DNA of 64,000 nucleotides from Bifidobacterium coryneforme (GTDB taxonomy: Bacteria; Actinomycetota; Actinomycetes; Actinomycetales; Bifidobacteriaceae). The stretch covers positions 1,040,872 through 1,104,871 of the forward strand of contig NZ_CP007287.1 in NCBI RefSeq assembly GCF_000737865.1, given 5' to 3'. The translations under genes were made by a program, and so were the position numbers. The notes under the pieces are model-generated. The model was not told where the DNA came from, did no database searches, and was given only the letters and a program-made list of their open reading frames with translations. Position 1 is the first letter of the stretch. Every line of letters starts with the position of its first letter. Shown piece by piece: positions 10,221 through 18,762 of this stretch.

Positions 10221-10369
10221 GTCAGTCGGTAGGTGAAGCTACCGCATGGACACGGCCTGCTGCCGCAAAATGGTGGAGACACCCCGCGCAGGTCAACAGT
10301 CCCAGTCGGATCAAGGCTGGGACTAATGCAGAGCCAAATGCCATGCGAAGCCGAAGCTTGAACGATGAC
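10221..10369 (+). promoter_or_regulatory. M-box (ykoK-type) magnesium riboswitch
   Basis: I recognise the M-box aptamer from its ordered invariant blocks: GGTAGGTGAAGCTACC, then TGCTGCCGC followed by AAAATGGTGGAGACACC, then GGTCAACAG, a hairpin CCCAGTC/GGCTGGG, TAATGCAG, ATGCCAT and a closing strand containing GATGAC. These match in order and spacing the blocks of the Bacillus subtilis mgtE leader aptamer. M-box RNAs sense divalent cations, chiefly Mg2+, and normally shut off Mg2+ transporters when Mg2+ is plentiful. The promoter lies immediately upstream and the first ORF starts 84 bases downstream. The 5' and 3' P1 strands are partly complementary (GTCA with TGAC). A covariance-model search has not been run. 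Confidence 0.85.
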
Positions 10370-10374
10370 GACCC

Positions 10375-10393
10375 AGTCGGCCTTGCGCCGACT
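10375..10393 (+). promoter_or_regulatory. Hairpin in the M-box expression platform
   Basis: AGTCGGC and GCCGACT form a perfect 7-bp stem with a 5-base loop, just after the aptamer. The AGTCGG sequence also occurs in the 5' P1 strand (10224-10229), so the two copies could compete for the same CCGACT arm. There is no T-run, so a classical intrinsic terminator is doubtful. Confidence 0.55.
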
Positions 10394-10452
10394 TCTGCAT
10401 GCCATCCTCAAGGTTGCCGACAAAGACATCCGCACCTTGAAGGGAGGCCATA

Positions 10453-12216
10453 ATGCGTCTACAGGCACCAATCATTCGACACACCATCACCCTGAACGAT
10501 GACCGAAAACAGGCCTCCCCTGGCACCAGGATCCTGACCAGTTTCGCGGTTGCATTGGGAGCCATGGCCCTCCTCGGAGCCATCGCCTACATCCTTCCGG
10601 GTTTCTCGGCCCCGATCGGTCCGTCGGGCATACCCTCGCACGTATCGACGGATCCCGCCAACCTGCCCTATTACGCCCTCCGCTCCGTGTTCAGGATGTT
10701 CATCGCACTGGTGTTCTCCCTGATCTTCGCCTTCGTCTATGGGTTGGCGGCGGCCAGGTCCAAGCGTCTGGGAACCGTTCTGATCCCCCTGCTGGATATC
10801 CTCCAGTCGGTGCCGATTCTGGGTTTCCTCTCGGCGACCATCTCCATCTGGCTGGTCATCTTCCCCGGGTCGATCCTGGGTGTTGAGGCGGCATCCATCT
10901 TTGCCATCTTCACCAGCCAGGCATGGAACATGGCCTTCTCCTTCTACAACTCCCTGACCACGGAGCCGTCTGACCTGGATGAGGCGGTCAGAATTCTGCG
11001 ACTGACCCGGTGGCAGCGCTTCTGGAAGCTGGATGTTCCCAACTCCATGATTCCCCTCCTCTGGAACTGCATGATGAGCGTGGGTGGGGGCTGGTTCTTC
11101 CTGACGGCCTCGGAGATGATTTCGGTGAACAACCGGACCCTGACCCTTCCCGGCATAGGTTCGTATGTGGAAGAGGCTGCCGGTGAGCAGAACCTGGGCC
11201 GGGTGGGCCTGGCCATACTGACCATGATCATCGTGGTGGTCCTGATTGATTTCGTACTCTGGAAGCCACTGACCGCCTGGGCCGAGAAGTTCCGGTTGAC
11301 CCAGAACCAGTCTTCGGAACCACGCAGGAGCCTGGTGCTGACGGTCCTTCGGCTCTCGGGAATCAACGATCAGCTGGCCCGCCTGGGGCGGCCGATTTCG
11401 TACGCTCTTGACAGGATCACCCGACCCTTGGGCAGGACCGGAGCCCGGTGGAAGGTCCAGAGCAGGAAGAGCCGTGCCGGCGACCTGATTTGGTATATCC
11501 TTGTCGGTCTGGCCTGCCTCTGGGGCATCTGGGAGCTCTTCGACCTGATCAAAACGACTGTTGGATACGGAGAGGTCGGTCATGCCCTCCTCCTGGGTTG
11601 CCTGACCTTCATCAGGGTGGTTGTCCTGATGGTGATCTGCTCCCTTATCTGGGTTCCGATCGGTGCCATCATCGGTATGAATCCGAAGATATCGCGGATC
11701 CTCCAGCCTGTGGTGCAGATCCTGGCCAGCTTCCCGGCCAACTTCATCTTCCCCTTCATCACCCTCATCTTCGTGGCCTGGAAAATCGACATCAACTGGG
11801 GAAGCATCTTCCTCATGGCCCTGGGTACCCAGTGGTACATCCTCTTCAATGTCATTGCAGGGGCTTCGGCCATTCCCGATGACCTTCTGGAGATGTCGCG
11901 CAGCCTCAGGCAAACCACCTGGCAGCGATGGAAGACCCTTATCCTCCCCGCCGTCTTCAGCTCCTGGTGCACAGGTGGCATTACGGCAGCCGGGGGTGCC
12001 TGGAACGCATCCATCGTCTCCGAGGTGGTCACCTACGGAAAGACCGAACTGACCGCCAAGGGACTGGGTGCCTACATCGCACAGTTCACCGCCACCGGCG
12101 ACATGACCCGGGTGATGGTGGGCGTGGTCGTGATGAGCGTTTTCGTTGTGGCGGTGGACCGCCTCTTCTGGACGCCTATGCAGAGCCTGGCCCGCCGGCG
12201 CTACGCCCTGAACTGA
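10453..12216 (+). CDS. ABC transporter permease, two fused BPD_transp_1 domains (NitT/TauT-like)
   Basis: Membrane subunit of 587 residues made of two tandem binding-protein-dependent permease domains, each with its own EAA loop: DLDEAVRILRLTRWQRFWKL near 172-196 and PDDLLEMSRSLRQTTWQRWK near 476-500. Each half has about six transmembrane helices. The ATG at 10453 has GGGAGG upstream. Such a fusion replaces the usual homo- or heterodimer, and no periplasmic or lipoprotein binding protein is encoded nearby. The family usually imports nitrate, taurine, sulfonates or aromatic ions, but the M-box leader argues for a substrate connected to Mg2+ (inference). The ATPase follows 37 bases later. Confidence 0.9.
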   Translation: MRLQAPIIRHTITLNDDRKQASPGTRILTSFAVALGAMALLGAIAYILPGFSAPIGPSGIPSHVSTDPANLPYYALRSVFRMFIALVFSLIFAFVYGLAAARSKRLGTVLIPLLDILQSVPILGFLSATISIWLVIFPGSILGVEAASIFAIFTSQAWNMAFSFYNSLTTEPSDLDEAVRILRLTRWQRFWKLDVPNSMIPLLWNCMMSVGGGWFFLTASEMISVNNRTLTLPGIGSYVEEAAGEQNLGRVGLAILTMIIVVVLIDFVLWKPLTAWAEKFRLTQNQSSEPRRSLVLTVLRLSGINDQLARLGRPISYALDRITRPLGRTGARWKVQSRKSRAGDLIWYILVGLACLWGIWELFDLIKTTVGYGEVGHALLLGCLTFIRVVVLMVICSLIWVPIGAIIGMNPKISRILQPVVQILASFPANFIFPFITLIFVAWKIDINWGSIFLMALGTQWYILFNVIAGASAIPDDLLEMSRSLRQTTWQRWKTLILPAVFSSWCTGGITAAGGAWNASIVSEVVTYGKTELTAKGLGAYIAQFTATGDMTRVMVGVVVMSVFVVAVDRLFWTPMQSLARRRYALN

Positions 12217-12253
12217 AACAGAACAGACATATTGAAAGCAAAAGGACAAGAAC

Positions 12254-13648
12254 ATGACCAAGATCGAAGTCAAGAACACCGCAACCATGACCGCAGGCAC
12301 GGACCGCGCCCCCATCATCCAGGCCGAACAGGTGAACAAGACCTACAAGTCCGACGCCGGCAGTGACCTGAACGTGCTCGACTCCATCGATTTCACCCTG
12401 CACGAGGGAGAAGTGGTGGCCATCCTCGGCAGGTCCGGCGCCGGCAAGTCCACCCTGCTGAGGATTCTGGCCGGTTTGGTTCCCGCAAGCTCGGGCAAGG
12501 TATCCTACCGAGGCAAGGAACTGGCCGGTCCCAATCCAGGTGTCGCCCTGGTCTTCCAGAGCTTCGCCCTGATGCCCTGGCTGACCGTCAAGGACAACGT
12601 GGAGCTTGGGCTCCAGGCCCGCGGGGTGCCCAGGGCCGAACGGGAACGCCTGGCCCTGGCGGCCATCGACGCCATCGGATTGGACGGGTTCGAATCCGCC
12701 TACCCCAAGGAACTCTCCGGAGGCATGCGCCAGCGTGTGGGCATCGCCCGTGCCCTGGTGCTCAAGCCCGATGCACTCTTCATGGATGAACCTTTCTCCG
12801 CCCTGGACGTACTAACGGCCGAGAATCTCCGCCAGGAGGTGCTCAAGGTCTGGTCCGAGGAGGCCGGGAGCATCCGGTCCGTGCTTCTGGTGACCCATAA
12901 CATCGAGGAGGCCGTCGAGATGGCCGACCGGGTCGTCGTCCTGGGATCCCACCCCGGCAGGGTCATCGCCGATGTGCCGATCAAGATGGAGCGGCCGCGC
13001 GACAAGCAGTCCGACATCTTCCAGTCCAGTGTGGACTACCTCTACTCGATTCTTACCGGGCAGAACAACACCGAGGACATCCGCAAGCAGCTACAGACCA
13101 AGGTCCGCAACAAGGAGGCCGTGCAGAACTCCCTGCGCGACGAGAACATGACCGAGAAGAACCTGCCCGATGCCACTCCTGGTGGGTTGGCCGGACTTGC
13201 CGATGTACTGGTGGACCATCCCAAGGGGATCGATCTGGCCGATCTCGCCGCCCAGCTCTCCTTCGAGGTGGATGACCTCTTCCCCCTGATAGACGCCGGG
13301 CTGATGTTGGGAATCTTCCAGGCCGATAACGGTCACATCTCTCTGACCAGCCTCGGGCAGACCTGGCACGATGCCGACATTCTGGAAAGCAAGGAGATGT
13401 TCTCGCAGATGCTCCTGGACAGGGTGCCCCTGATCCGGGTGATTGACCGGGCTCTGAGAAACAGCGAGCACGGCAATCTGCACGGCAGCCTTATCCTGGA
13501 CCTGCTCCGTTCGCACCACTCCGACAAGGAGGCCATCCAGCAGTTCGAGACGGCCATAACCTGGGGCCGATACGGTGAGCTCTTCGATTACGATGCCGAC
13601 GACGACCGGCTGACCCTGACGGCCGAGGATACCCAGGAGGCCGAATAA
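12254..13648 (+). CDS. ABC transporter ATP-binding protein with C-terminal AAA-associated domain
   Basis: Cytoplasmic ATPase of 464 residues. The nucleotide-binding domain covers about 25-265, with Walker A GRSGAGKSTLLRIL near 58, signature LSGGMRQRVGIA near 154, Walker B ALFMDEPFSALD near 173 and the H-loop THNIEEAVEMAD near 213. Residues 300-464 form an extra winged-helix-like domain resembling AAA_assoc_C, found on some NrtD/SsuB-like ATPases and thought to be regulatory. The gene lies between the fused permease and crcB, with only 4 bases before crcB. The extra domain may sense ligand or nucleotide state, which is inference. Confidence 0.9.
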   Translation: MTKIEVKNTATMTAGTDRAPIIQAEQVNKTYKSDAGSDLNVLDSIDFTLHEGEVVAILGRSGAGKSTLLRILAGLVPASSGKVSYRGKELAGPNPGVALVFQSFALMPWLTVKDNVELGLQARGVPRAERERLALAAIDAIGLDGFESAYPKELSGGMRQRVGIARALVLKPDALFMDEPFSALDVLTAENLRQEVLKVWSEEAGSIRSVLLVTHNIEEAVEMADRVVVLGSHPGRVIADVPIKMERPRDKQSDIFQSSVDYLYSILTGQNNTEDIRKQLQTKVRNKEAVQNSLRDENMTEKNLPDATPGGLAGLADVLVDHPKGIDLADLAAQLSFEVDDLFPLIDAGLMLGIFQADNGHISLTSLGQTWHDADILESKEMFSQMLLDRVPLIRVIDRALRNSEHGNLHGSLILDLLRSHHSDKEAIQQFETAITWGRYGELFDYDADDDRLTLTAEDTQEAE

Positions 13649-13652
13649 GCCC

Positions 13653-14156
13653 ATGGCTCACGGGCAAAGCAGGGATAGGAACACGGGCGAAACCGTCGGA
13701 GCGACCGGTGGATCCTCGCCCGAGGGGCCCCGGTTGGGCATGGCCCCGGTGGTCTTCATCGGAGGAGCACTGGGGACCTGGCTGCGCTGGGTTCTGGGTG
13801 GCATTGCCGCCCCTATTGGCGGCTTCCACCCAGGCACCTTCCTGGCAAACATGCTGGCCTGCACCTGCTACGCCTTCCTGACCTCTTACCTGGCCGCACG
13901 GACCGATATCGCCAGGCTACGGAGGGACTACACCAGTCGGGCCCTGGGTATGGGCCTGTGCGGAGGGCTTTCCACCATGTCGACGATGGTGGTCGAGGTT
14001 ATCCAGGATGTGATGGAAGGTCATATCCTGGGCTCGCTCGTCTATCTTCTGAGCAGTTTCATGCTGGCACTCGCTCTGGCCGCCGTCATGGCTGAACTCG
14101 GCCAGACGGCGGCGGGGCGTCGTGCGCACGGAACATCAGCAGGTGAGAGCCGATGA
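13653..14156 (+). CDS. crcB: Fluoride channel CrcB/Fluc, first subunit
   Basis: Small four-helix F- channel subunit of 167 residues that exports cytoplasmic fluoride as an antiparallel dimer. Visible Fluc signatures are GGALGTWLRWVLGG, FLANMLACTCYAF (conserved Asn) and GLSTMSTMVVEV, the STxST-like break motif. The first 28 residues are an unusual polar extension; an internal ATG at residue 30 (MAPVVFIGG) is an alternative start giving a normal-length protein. The stop overlaps the next crcB start in an ATGA, typical of heterodimeric Fluc pairs. Confidence 0.9.
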   Translation: MAHGQSRDRNTGETVGATGGSSPEGPRLGMAPVVFIGGALGTWLRWVLGGIAAPIGGFHPGTFLANMLACTCYAFLTSYLAARTDIARLRRDYTSRALGMGLCGGLSTMSTMVVEVIQDVMEGHILGSLVYLLSSFMLALALAAVMAELGQTAAGRRAHGTSAGESR

Positions 14157-14521
14157 CTACCCTGCTGATTTGCGTGTGCGGAGGTCTCGGTGCCAGCCTG
14201 CGGTATCTGATTGACATTGCCATCAAAGCCCGTTGGGGAGGCCCTTTCCCCCTCTCCACCCTGGTCATCAACCTAACCGCGGGATTCTTCGCAGGCCTGG
14301 TTGCCGCTCTCTTTTCTCAATCCCTTATGGGTCCTCAAATCCATCTACTCCTGGCAACAGGACTCTTGGGAGGCTTTTCAACCTTCTCGACAGCCATCAA
14401 CGAGGTGGTGGTCATGCTTCGGGTACGGGCCCGACCAATGGCAATCTGCTACTTCCTGGCCTGCCTGATTCTCCCCATTGCGACCGGCGTTCTGGGATAC
14501 CTCCTGGGCGGCCTTTTGTAG
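14153..14521 (+). CDS. crcB: Fluoride channel CrcB/Fluc, second subunit
   Basis: Second Fluc subunit, 122 residues and standard length. It has GGLGASLRYLIDIA, STLVINLTAGFFAGL (pore Asn) and GGFSTFSTAINEVV, the canonical GxxTxSTF motif that is less well kept in the first subunit. The ATGA overlap with the first crcB predicts coupled translation and hetero-oligomer assembly. It is the last gene of the M-box operon, linking fluoride export with the ABC transporter. Mg-fluoride chemistry could be the reason, which is speculation. Confidence 0.93.
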   Translation: MTTLLICVCGGLGASLRYLIDIAIKARWGGPFPLSTLVINLTAGFFAGLVAALFSQSLMGPQIHLLLATGLLGGFSTFSTAINEVVVMLRVRARPMAICYFLACLILPIATGVLGYLLGGLL

Positions 14522-14735
14522 AGTCACTTTATATTTCGGTTTCTGTGCTTGAAACCATGCTCAGCGCGAGGGCCTGCATATCTCTCATGACATCCGCAAC
14601 CGCGCCTGGGACGAGTGTCTCTCTGGGTACTGTGGGAAGCGGCACTGTAACCCGACGAAGCAATACGATGCGACGTTTGCTGTCGCACAGCGACTGGGGC
14701 AAGGAAGAAATCCCCTACCCCAGTGAGTCGTATCG

Positions 14736-15842
14736 CTATTTCTTGCCCCCTGAGGGTATGCCGGTCTTGAACTCCACAATGTCCCCGTCCTGCATGATGT
14801 AGTCCTTGCCTTCCAGACGCATCTTGCCCTCTTCGCGGACCTTGGTGTAGGACCCATCTGCGGCAACAAAATCCTCGTAGGAGACCACCTCGGCCTTGAC
14901 GAACCCCTTTTCGAAGTCCGTATGGATGGCACCTGCCGCCTGGGGGGCGGTCCAACCCTTGTGAATCTGCCAGGCCCGCACCTCCTTGACGCCTGCCGTC
15001 AGGAAGGTCTGAAGTCCGAGTATGTCGAAGCCCACTCGGGCCAGCTGGTCGAGACCGGACTCCTCCAGACCGGCATCAGCCAGCATCTCTCGGGCATCAG
15101 CCGGGTCCAACTCGGTCAGCTCGGCTTCGAACTGGGCGTTGAGGAAGATGGCCTTGGCGGGGGCCACGGACTCCGACAGCCGCTGCTTCAGGTCATCCTT
15201 CTGAAGCTCGTCATCATCCAGGTTGAAGACATAGATGAAGGGCTTGGCCGTCATCAGATGGAGGTCATAGAGTTCCTCCTTGTCAATGGTGCCGGCCTGC
15301 GCCGCCTGGTCTATGGTCTGACCCTGCCCCAGAATCTCCCTGGCCTTCTTCACGGCATCGAGGTAGGCCGGCTTGATCTTGCCGCCCCTGAGGTCCTTCT
15401 CCAGCTTGGGGAGCGCCTTGTCGATGGTCTGCATGTCCGCCAGGATCAGTTCGGTGTTGATGGTCTCGATGTCATCGCCCGGGTCCACCCTGCCGTTGAC
15501 ATGAACAATGTCGTCATCCTCAAAGGCACGTACCACCTCGCAGATGGCATCGGCCTCTCTGATGTTGGCCAGGAACTGGTTGCCCAGGCCCTCCCCCTCC
15601 GAAGCGCCCTTGACGATGCCGGCGATGTCAACGAAGGTGACGGTGGCCGGGACGATCTTGTCGGTGTGAACCAGATCGGCCAGGACCGGCAGCCGGTCAT
15701 CAGGCAGGGGGACGATGCCCGTATTGGGTTCGATGGTGGCGAAAGGGTAGTTCTCCGCCAGGACGTTGTTCCGGGTCAGTGCATTGAACAGTGTTGACTT
15801 ACCCACATTGGGCAGTCCGACGATTCCGATGGTAAGCGACAT
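14736..15842 (-). CDS. ychF: Redox-regulated ATPase/GTPase YchF
   Basis: OLA1/YchF-type P-loop NTPase of 368 residues that associates with ribosomes and prefers ATP. The G domain begins [20 protein letters not shown]. The switch region has [20 protein letters not shown], followed by the coiled-coil insertion, [12 protein letters not shown] in the base-recognition region, and a C-terminal TGS domain from about 280 ([34 protein letters not shown]). The frame extends to 15941, but the P-loop lies at the very N-terminus of the family, so the ATG at 15842 is the start. Confidence 0.96.
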   Translation of the reverse strand: MSLTIGIVGLPNVGKSTLFNALTRNNVLAENYPFATIEPNTGIVPLPDDRLPVLADLVHTDKIVPATVTFVDIAGIVKGASEGEGLGNQFLANIREADAICEVVRAFEDDDIVHVNGRVDPGDDIETINTELILADMQTIDKALPKLEKDLRGGKIKPAYLDAVKKAREILGQGQTIDQAAQAGTIDKEELYDLHLMTAKPFIYVFNLDDDELQKDDLKQRLSESVAPAKAIFLNAQFEAELTELDPADAREMLADAGLEESGLDQLARVGFDILGLQTFLTAGVKEVRAWQIHKGWTAPQAAGAIHTDFEKGFVKAEVVSYEDFVAADGSYTKVREEGKMRLEGKDYIMQDGDIVEFKTGIPSGGKK

Positions 15843-16025
15843 AACCACCAGTCTATTGCCCGCACTGCCCTGGCGTGGCGGCAGGATATCCCGACGATGC
15901 CGACAGTGCTCCCTGACCGGCATGTGCACCTTGGAATCCACATATTCCCCGGGCAGGTACGCAGCTCAGATTCACCACCCGAGCACCAGAAAACCGAAAC
16001 AGGAAAGACGCGGGACCGAATCCCG

Positions 16026-16826
16026 TCAGACCCCTTCGACCGTATCGATGGCGTCGATGACGCTCCCCCTGAACCCGCTCTTCTCCAGGGCGGCAACACC
16101 ACGGATGGTGCTTCCTCCGGGCGAGCATACAGCATCTTTCATAGCGGCCGGGATAGTTCCCGTATCCGTGTAGAGCGCTCCGGTCCCCTCGGTCATGCGG
16201 GCAGCAAGCCTGTAGGCCGTCTGACGCGGCAGACCATGCTTGACACCGGCATCGGCCAGGGCCTCCATGTACATTGCCGTGTAAGCCGGGGCACAACCGG
16301 CGATGGTCGTGGCCACAGAGGTCAGATCGGATCCGAGTAGCTCAATCAGAGCCACCGGTTCGAAGATCCGATCGAAGAGTCGACGCTGGTCACTGGTCAG
16401 GGTGTCCTCACCCTGGGTGACCATGATCCCTTTCCCGACCGCTATGGGGGTATTGGGAATGGAACAGATCAGATGAGTGCCCGGATTGAGCAGACCGTCA
16501 TAGTCTTCCATCTGGAACCCCCCAACGATGGAAACGACCATTCGATCCCCATCTCCCAGCTCATCGCGGATGGGCTCGCAGACCCTGGCCACCTGGCCGG
16601 GTTTGACGGCGATGACGACCATATCCGCAACCGATGCCACTTCCTGAGCGGAGTGAAGGGGGCGCACCCCAAGCTTCCCGGCATTTTCGGCCAGCTTCTC
16701 ATAGTGGTTGGCACAGGCCACAATTCGCTCACCCGGAAGAACCCCGGCTCTTACCAGCCCCTGGGCCATGGCCTGAGCCATATTCCCGTATCCGATGAAT
16801 CCGATGGTGAGTGTCTCTGCAGTCAT
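16026..16826 (-). CDS. proC: Pyrroline-5-carboxylate reductase
   Basis: NAD(P)H-dependent enzyme of the last proline-biosynthesis step, 266 residues. It has the N-terminal dinucleotide-binding fold (IGFIGYGNMAQAMAQGL, 9-25) and the C-terminal dimerisation helices with the P5CR signature (AVCSPGGSTIRGVAALEKSG). Length and motif order are standard. The gene is 28 bases downstream of the S33 peptidase stop on the same strand; a prolyl aminopeptidase and proline synthesis side by side may reflect proline supply. Confidence 0.95.
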   Translation of the reverse strand: MTAETLTIGFIGYGNMAQAMAQGLVRAGVLPGERIVACANHYEKLAENAGKLGVRPLHSAQEVASVADMVVIAVKPGQVARVCEPIRDELGDGDRMVVSIVGGFQMEDYDGLLNPGTHLICSIPNTPIAVGKGIMVTQGEDTLTSDQRRLFDRIFEPVALIELLGSDLTSVATTIAGCAPAYTAMYMEALADAGVKHGLPRQTAYRLAARMTEGTGALYTDTGTIPAAMKDAVCSPGGSTIRGVAALEKSGFRGSVIDAIDTVEGV

Positions 16827-16854
16827 GGTCCCAGTCTACCTACAACGTGGTGGC

Positions 16855-18210
16855 TCAGAACAGTCGCTCCAGGTCTCCGCGATTCAAAGCCTCCCCGTAA
16901 AGGTGCGCGAAGACCTCATTCCCATGAAGCCCGTCGTGCTCGAACTGGTTGGTCACCCAGGCATGGGAGTTCCCCACGCGCGACAAGGTATCCAACTGCA
17001 TGCCGGAGTCAACGTACAGGTCATCGAAGTAGACGGCCGCCTGGAGGGGAACGGAATTGGATGCCAGACGGTTCTGGTCGTAGAGTCTCCCCCAATGTCC
17101 GTCCTCCATAAGCAGATTCACCGCTGGAGCGAAGGGTTTCAGGGCCTCTTCCTGTTCGAACATCCAGGGGAAGATGACCTCACCGGTAAAGAGGAGGGGG
17201 CTGGAACCAACCCGGAACTCGGGGTGCTGATCGCGTACGCGCTGCCCGGCCCAGCGAATCGGGCCGCAATCCCCGTCCGCATAGATGAACTCCTGGAGGG
17301 GCCAGTAAAGGGGCGTGGAGGCCGTAGCGGTCCGCACCCCCTCCAGGAAGGCATCGGAGAGGACCACGCCCCCCTTGGCCGGGATGGATCCGTCATCCTC
17401 CAGGAAGGCCGTATCGAGGAGCCAGTGCAGGCGGGCCGCACCGGACTGCCTGCCCAGGTCGGCACCCAGGGTCTGGAAACGTTCCACCGTCAGCGGGTCT
17501 CCCCCGGGCAGGGTCACATCGCCCTGACTCAGCCGGTCGGCGATGGCGGCCACCCGCTCCCGGTCCTGGGGATATCGCTGATAGAAGGCCTCCGTCTTGG
17601 CCTTCATCCTGGGGAAGGTGTGCGCATAGACCTCGGTCGGGTCCGCCGGGACATGTGGGATGCCTCCGGTCGTGAAGGACGCAGCCACCCCTTCGGGAAA
17701 GGCCGAAAGGTAGGCCAGGGTCAGGAAGCCGCCATAGCTCTGACCCAGAGTGACCCAGGCCCGCCCGGCAAAGACGGTACGACGGAGATGCTCGAAGTCG
17801 CGGACGATGGAGTCGGCCAGGAAGTGCTTGAGGTAGGAGGCCTGCGCCTGCGGCTGACCCAGCGCTCGCATGGTGTGCGAATCGATGGCCGAGGACCGTC
17901 CGGTACCACGCTGGTCGGGCAGGACGATTCTGAAGTGCTTGACGGCCTCGGCAATCCACCCGTCACTGGTCGAGTCCAAGGGTCGGGGTCCCCCGGACCC
18001 CGGTCCACCCTGGAGGTAAACAAGCAGGGGTAGGTCGTCATGGACATGCTGGGGGGAGCAGATGGTCCGGTAGAAGCAGGAGATGGTCGGCTCACCAGGG
18101 TTCCCATCGGGTCTCCACGATCCGGGTTCCGAATCAGCCCAGTCCAGGGGGACCGGGACGGACCCTTCCTCCACATAAAGTCCCGGCAGGTAGTATCCCT
18201 GGCTTGCCAT
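16855..18210 (-). CDS. Alpha/beta-hydrolase, S33 prolyl aminopeptidase family
   Basis: Probable proline iminopeptidase of 451 residues that removes N-terminal proline from peptides in the cytoplasm. It shows the oxyanion HGGPG-like box as YLQGGPGSGGPRPLD near 70 and the nucleophile elbow GQSYGGFLTLAYL near 155, plus DQRGTGRSS. The cap domain is long, which accounts for the extra length over about 300-residue PIPs and fits the larger actinobacterial subgroup. AAGGGAG sits eight bases before the ATG at 18210; the frame reaches a GTG at 18234, which lacks such a site. Confidence 0.88.
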   Translation of the reverse strand: MASQGYYLPGLYVEEGSVPVPLDWADSEPGSWRPDGNPGEPTISCFYRTICSPQHVHDDLPLLVYLQGGPGSGGPRPLDSTSDGWIAEAVKHFRIVLPDQRGTGRSSAIDSHTMRALGQPQAQASYLKHFLADSIVRDFEHLRRTVFAGRAWVTLGQSYGGFLTLAYLSAFPEGVAASFTTGGIPHVPADPTEVYAHTFPRMKAKTEAFYQRYPQDRERVAAIADRLSQGDVTLPGGDPLTVERFQTLGADLGRQSGAARLHWLLDTAFLEDDGSIPAKGGVVLSDAFLEGVRTATASTPLYWPLQEFIYADGDCGPIRWAGQRVRDQHPEFRVGSSPLLFTGEVIFPWMFEQEEALKPFAPAVNLLMEDGHWGRLYDQNRLASNSVPLQAAVYFDDLYVDSGMQLDTLSRVGNSHAWVTNQFEHDGLHGNEVFAHLYGEALNRGDLERLF

Positions 18211-18642
18211 GATCACCGCTCCCTTCATGAACACCTCAGACGACTCCGCATCAACACCCTATTCCAGTGAAGCCTGCGAACCCGTGGATGGCATCATTCT
18301 CCCCATGGCGCTGGACGGGGGCCCGCCGTGTTTGACTCAGGCAGGAAAGAAGGACAAGGCCTGACCGACTTGAATGGCCTTTCCGCTGGCAAGAATCGCT
18401 GCAAGGGCTGGAGGGGCCCGCGGCCTCCTGCAAAACCGAAAGCGGAAATCCTGATGAATATTGCAGACGAGTTCGGCAAACGGGAGCAAAGATACAATCT
18501 CCTCCCCCAAGGTCGAGGTCTATGTACACCCGTATCCCACTGGGGGCCGATGCCTGGAACCGGTTTCGACCCCAGTCCCCGCACAGAAGAGCGCATAGTA
18601 GGAAAGGGTATCCCGGCACCATGCGGCTGAACGTGAATCGAT
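18211..18642. other. Gene-free region between the S33 peptidase and the LacI gene
   Basis: About 430 bases of moderate GC with no convincing ORF, tRNA or known riboswitch. It must hold the promoter of the minus-strand peptidase. I see a few weak inverted repeats but none with a T-tail. Confidence 0.4.
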
Positions 18643-18671
18643 TTGCGGTATCGTTACCGCACTGATATAAA
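18643..18671 (+). promoter_or_regulatory. Promoter overlapped by a LacI-type operator
   Basis: The -35 TTGCGG (18643-18648), 17-base spacer and -10 TATAAA (18666-18671) drive the LacI gene. The near-palindrome TGCGGTATCGTTACCGCA (18644-18661) covers the -35 and most of the spacer, with 8 of 9 symmetric positions, so the encoded repressor probably regulates itself and the ribokinase gene. Confidence 0.65.
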
Positions 18672-18762
18672 TAATGGTTGCGAAGCCTCGCCGGTACTGC
18701 TGTCGAGGCCAAAGAGCCGGTGTCTCCTGGGTGCCGACTGCCGATCAGATCGAAAGGCAATG

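Noticed and set aside
10459-12339. A 626-codon minus-strand open frame under the ABC permease
   Set aside because: High-GC mirror frame of the permease, full of Asp/Gly/Gln repeats with no domain.
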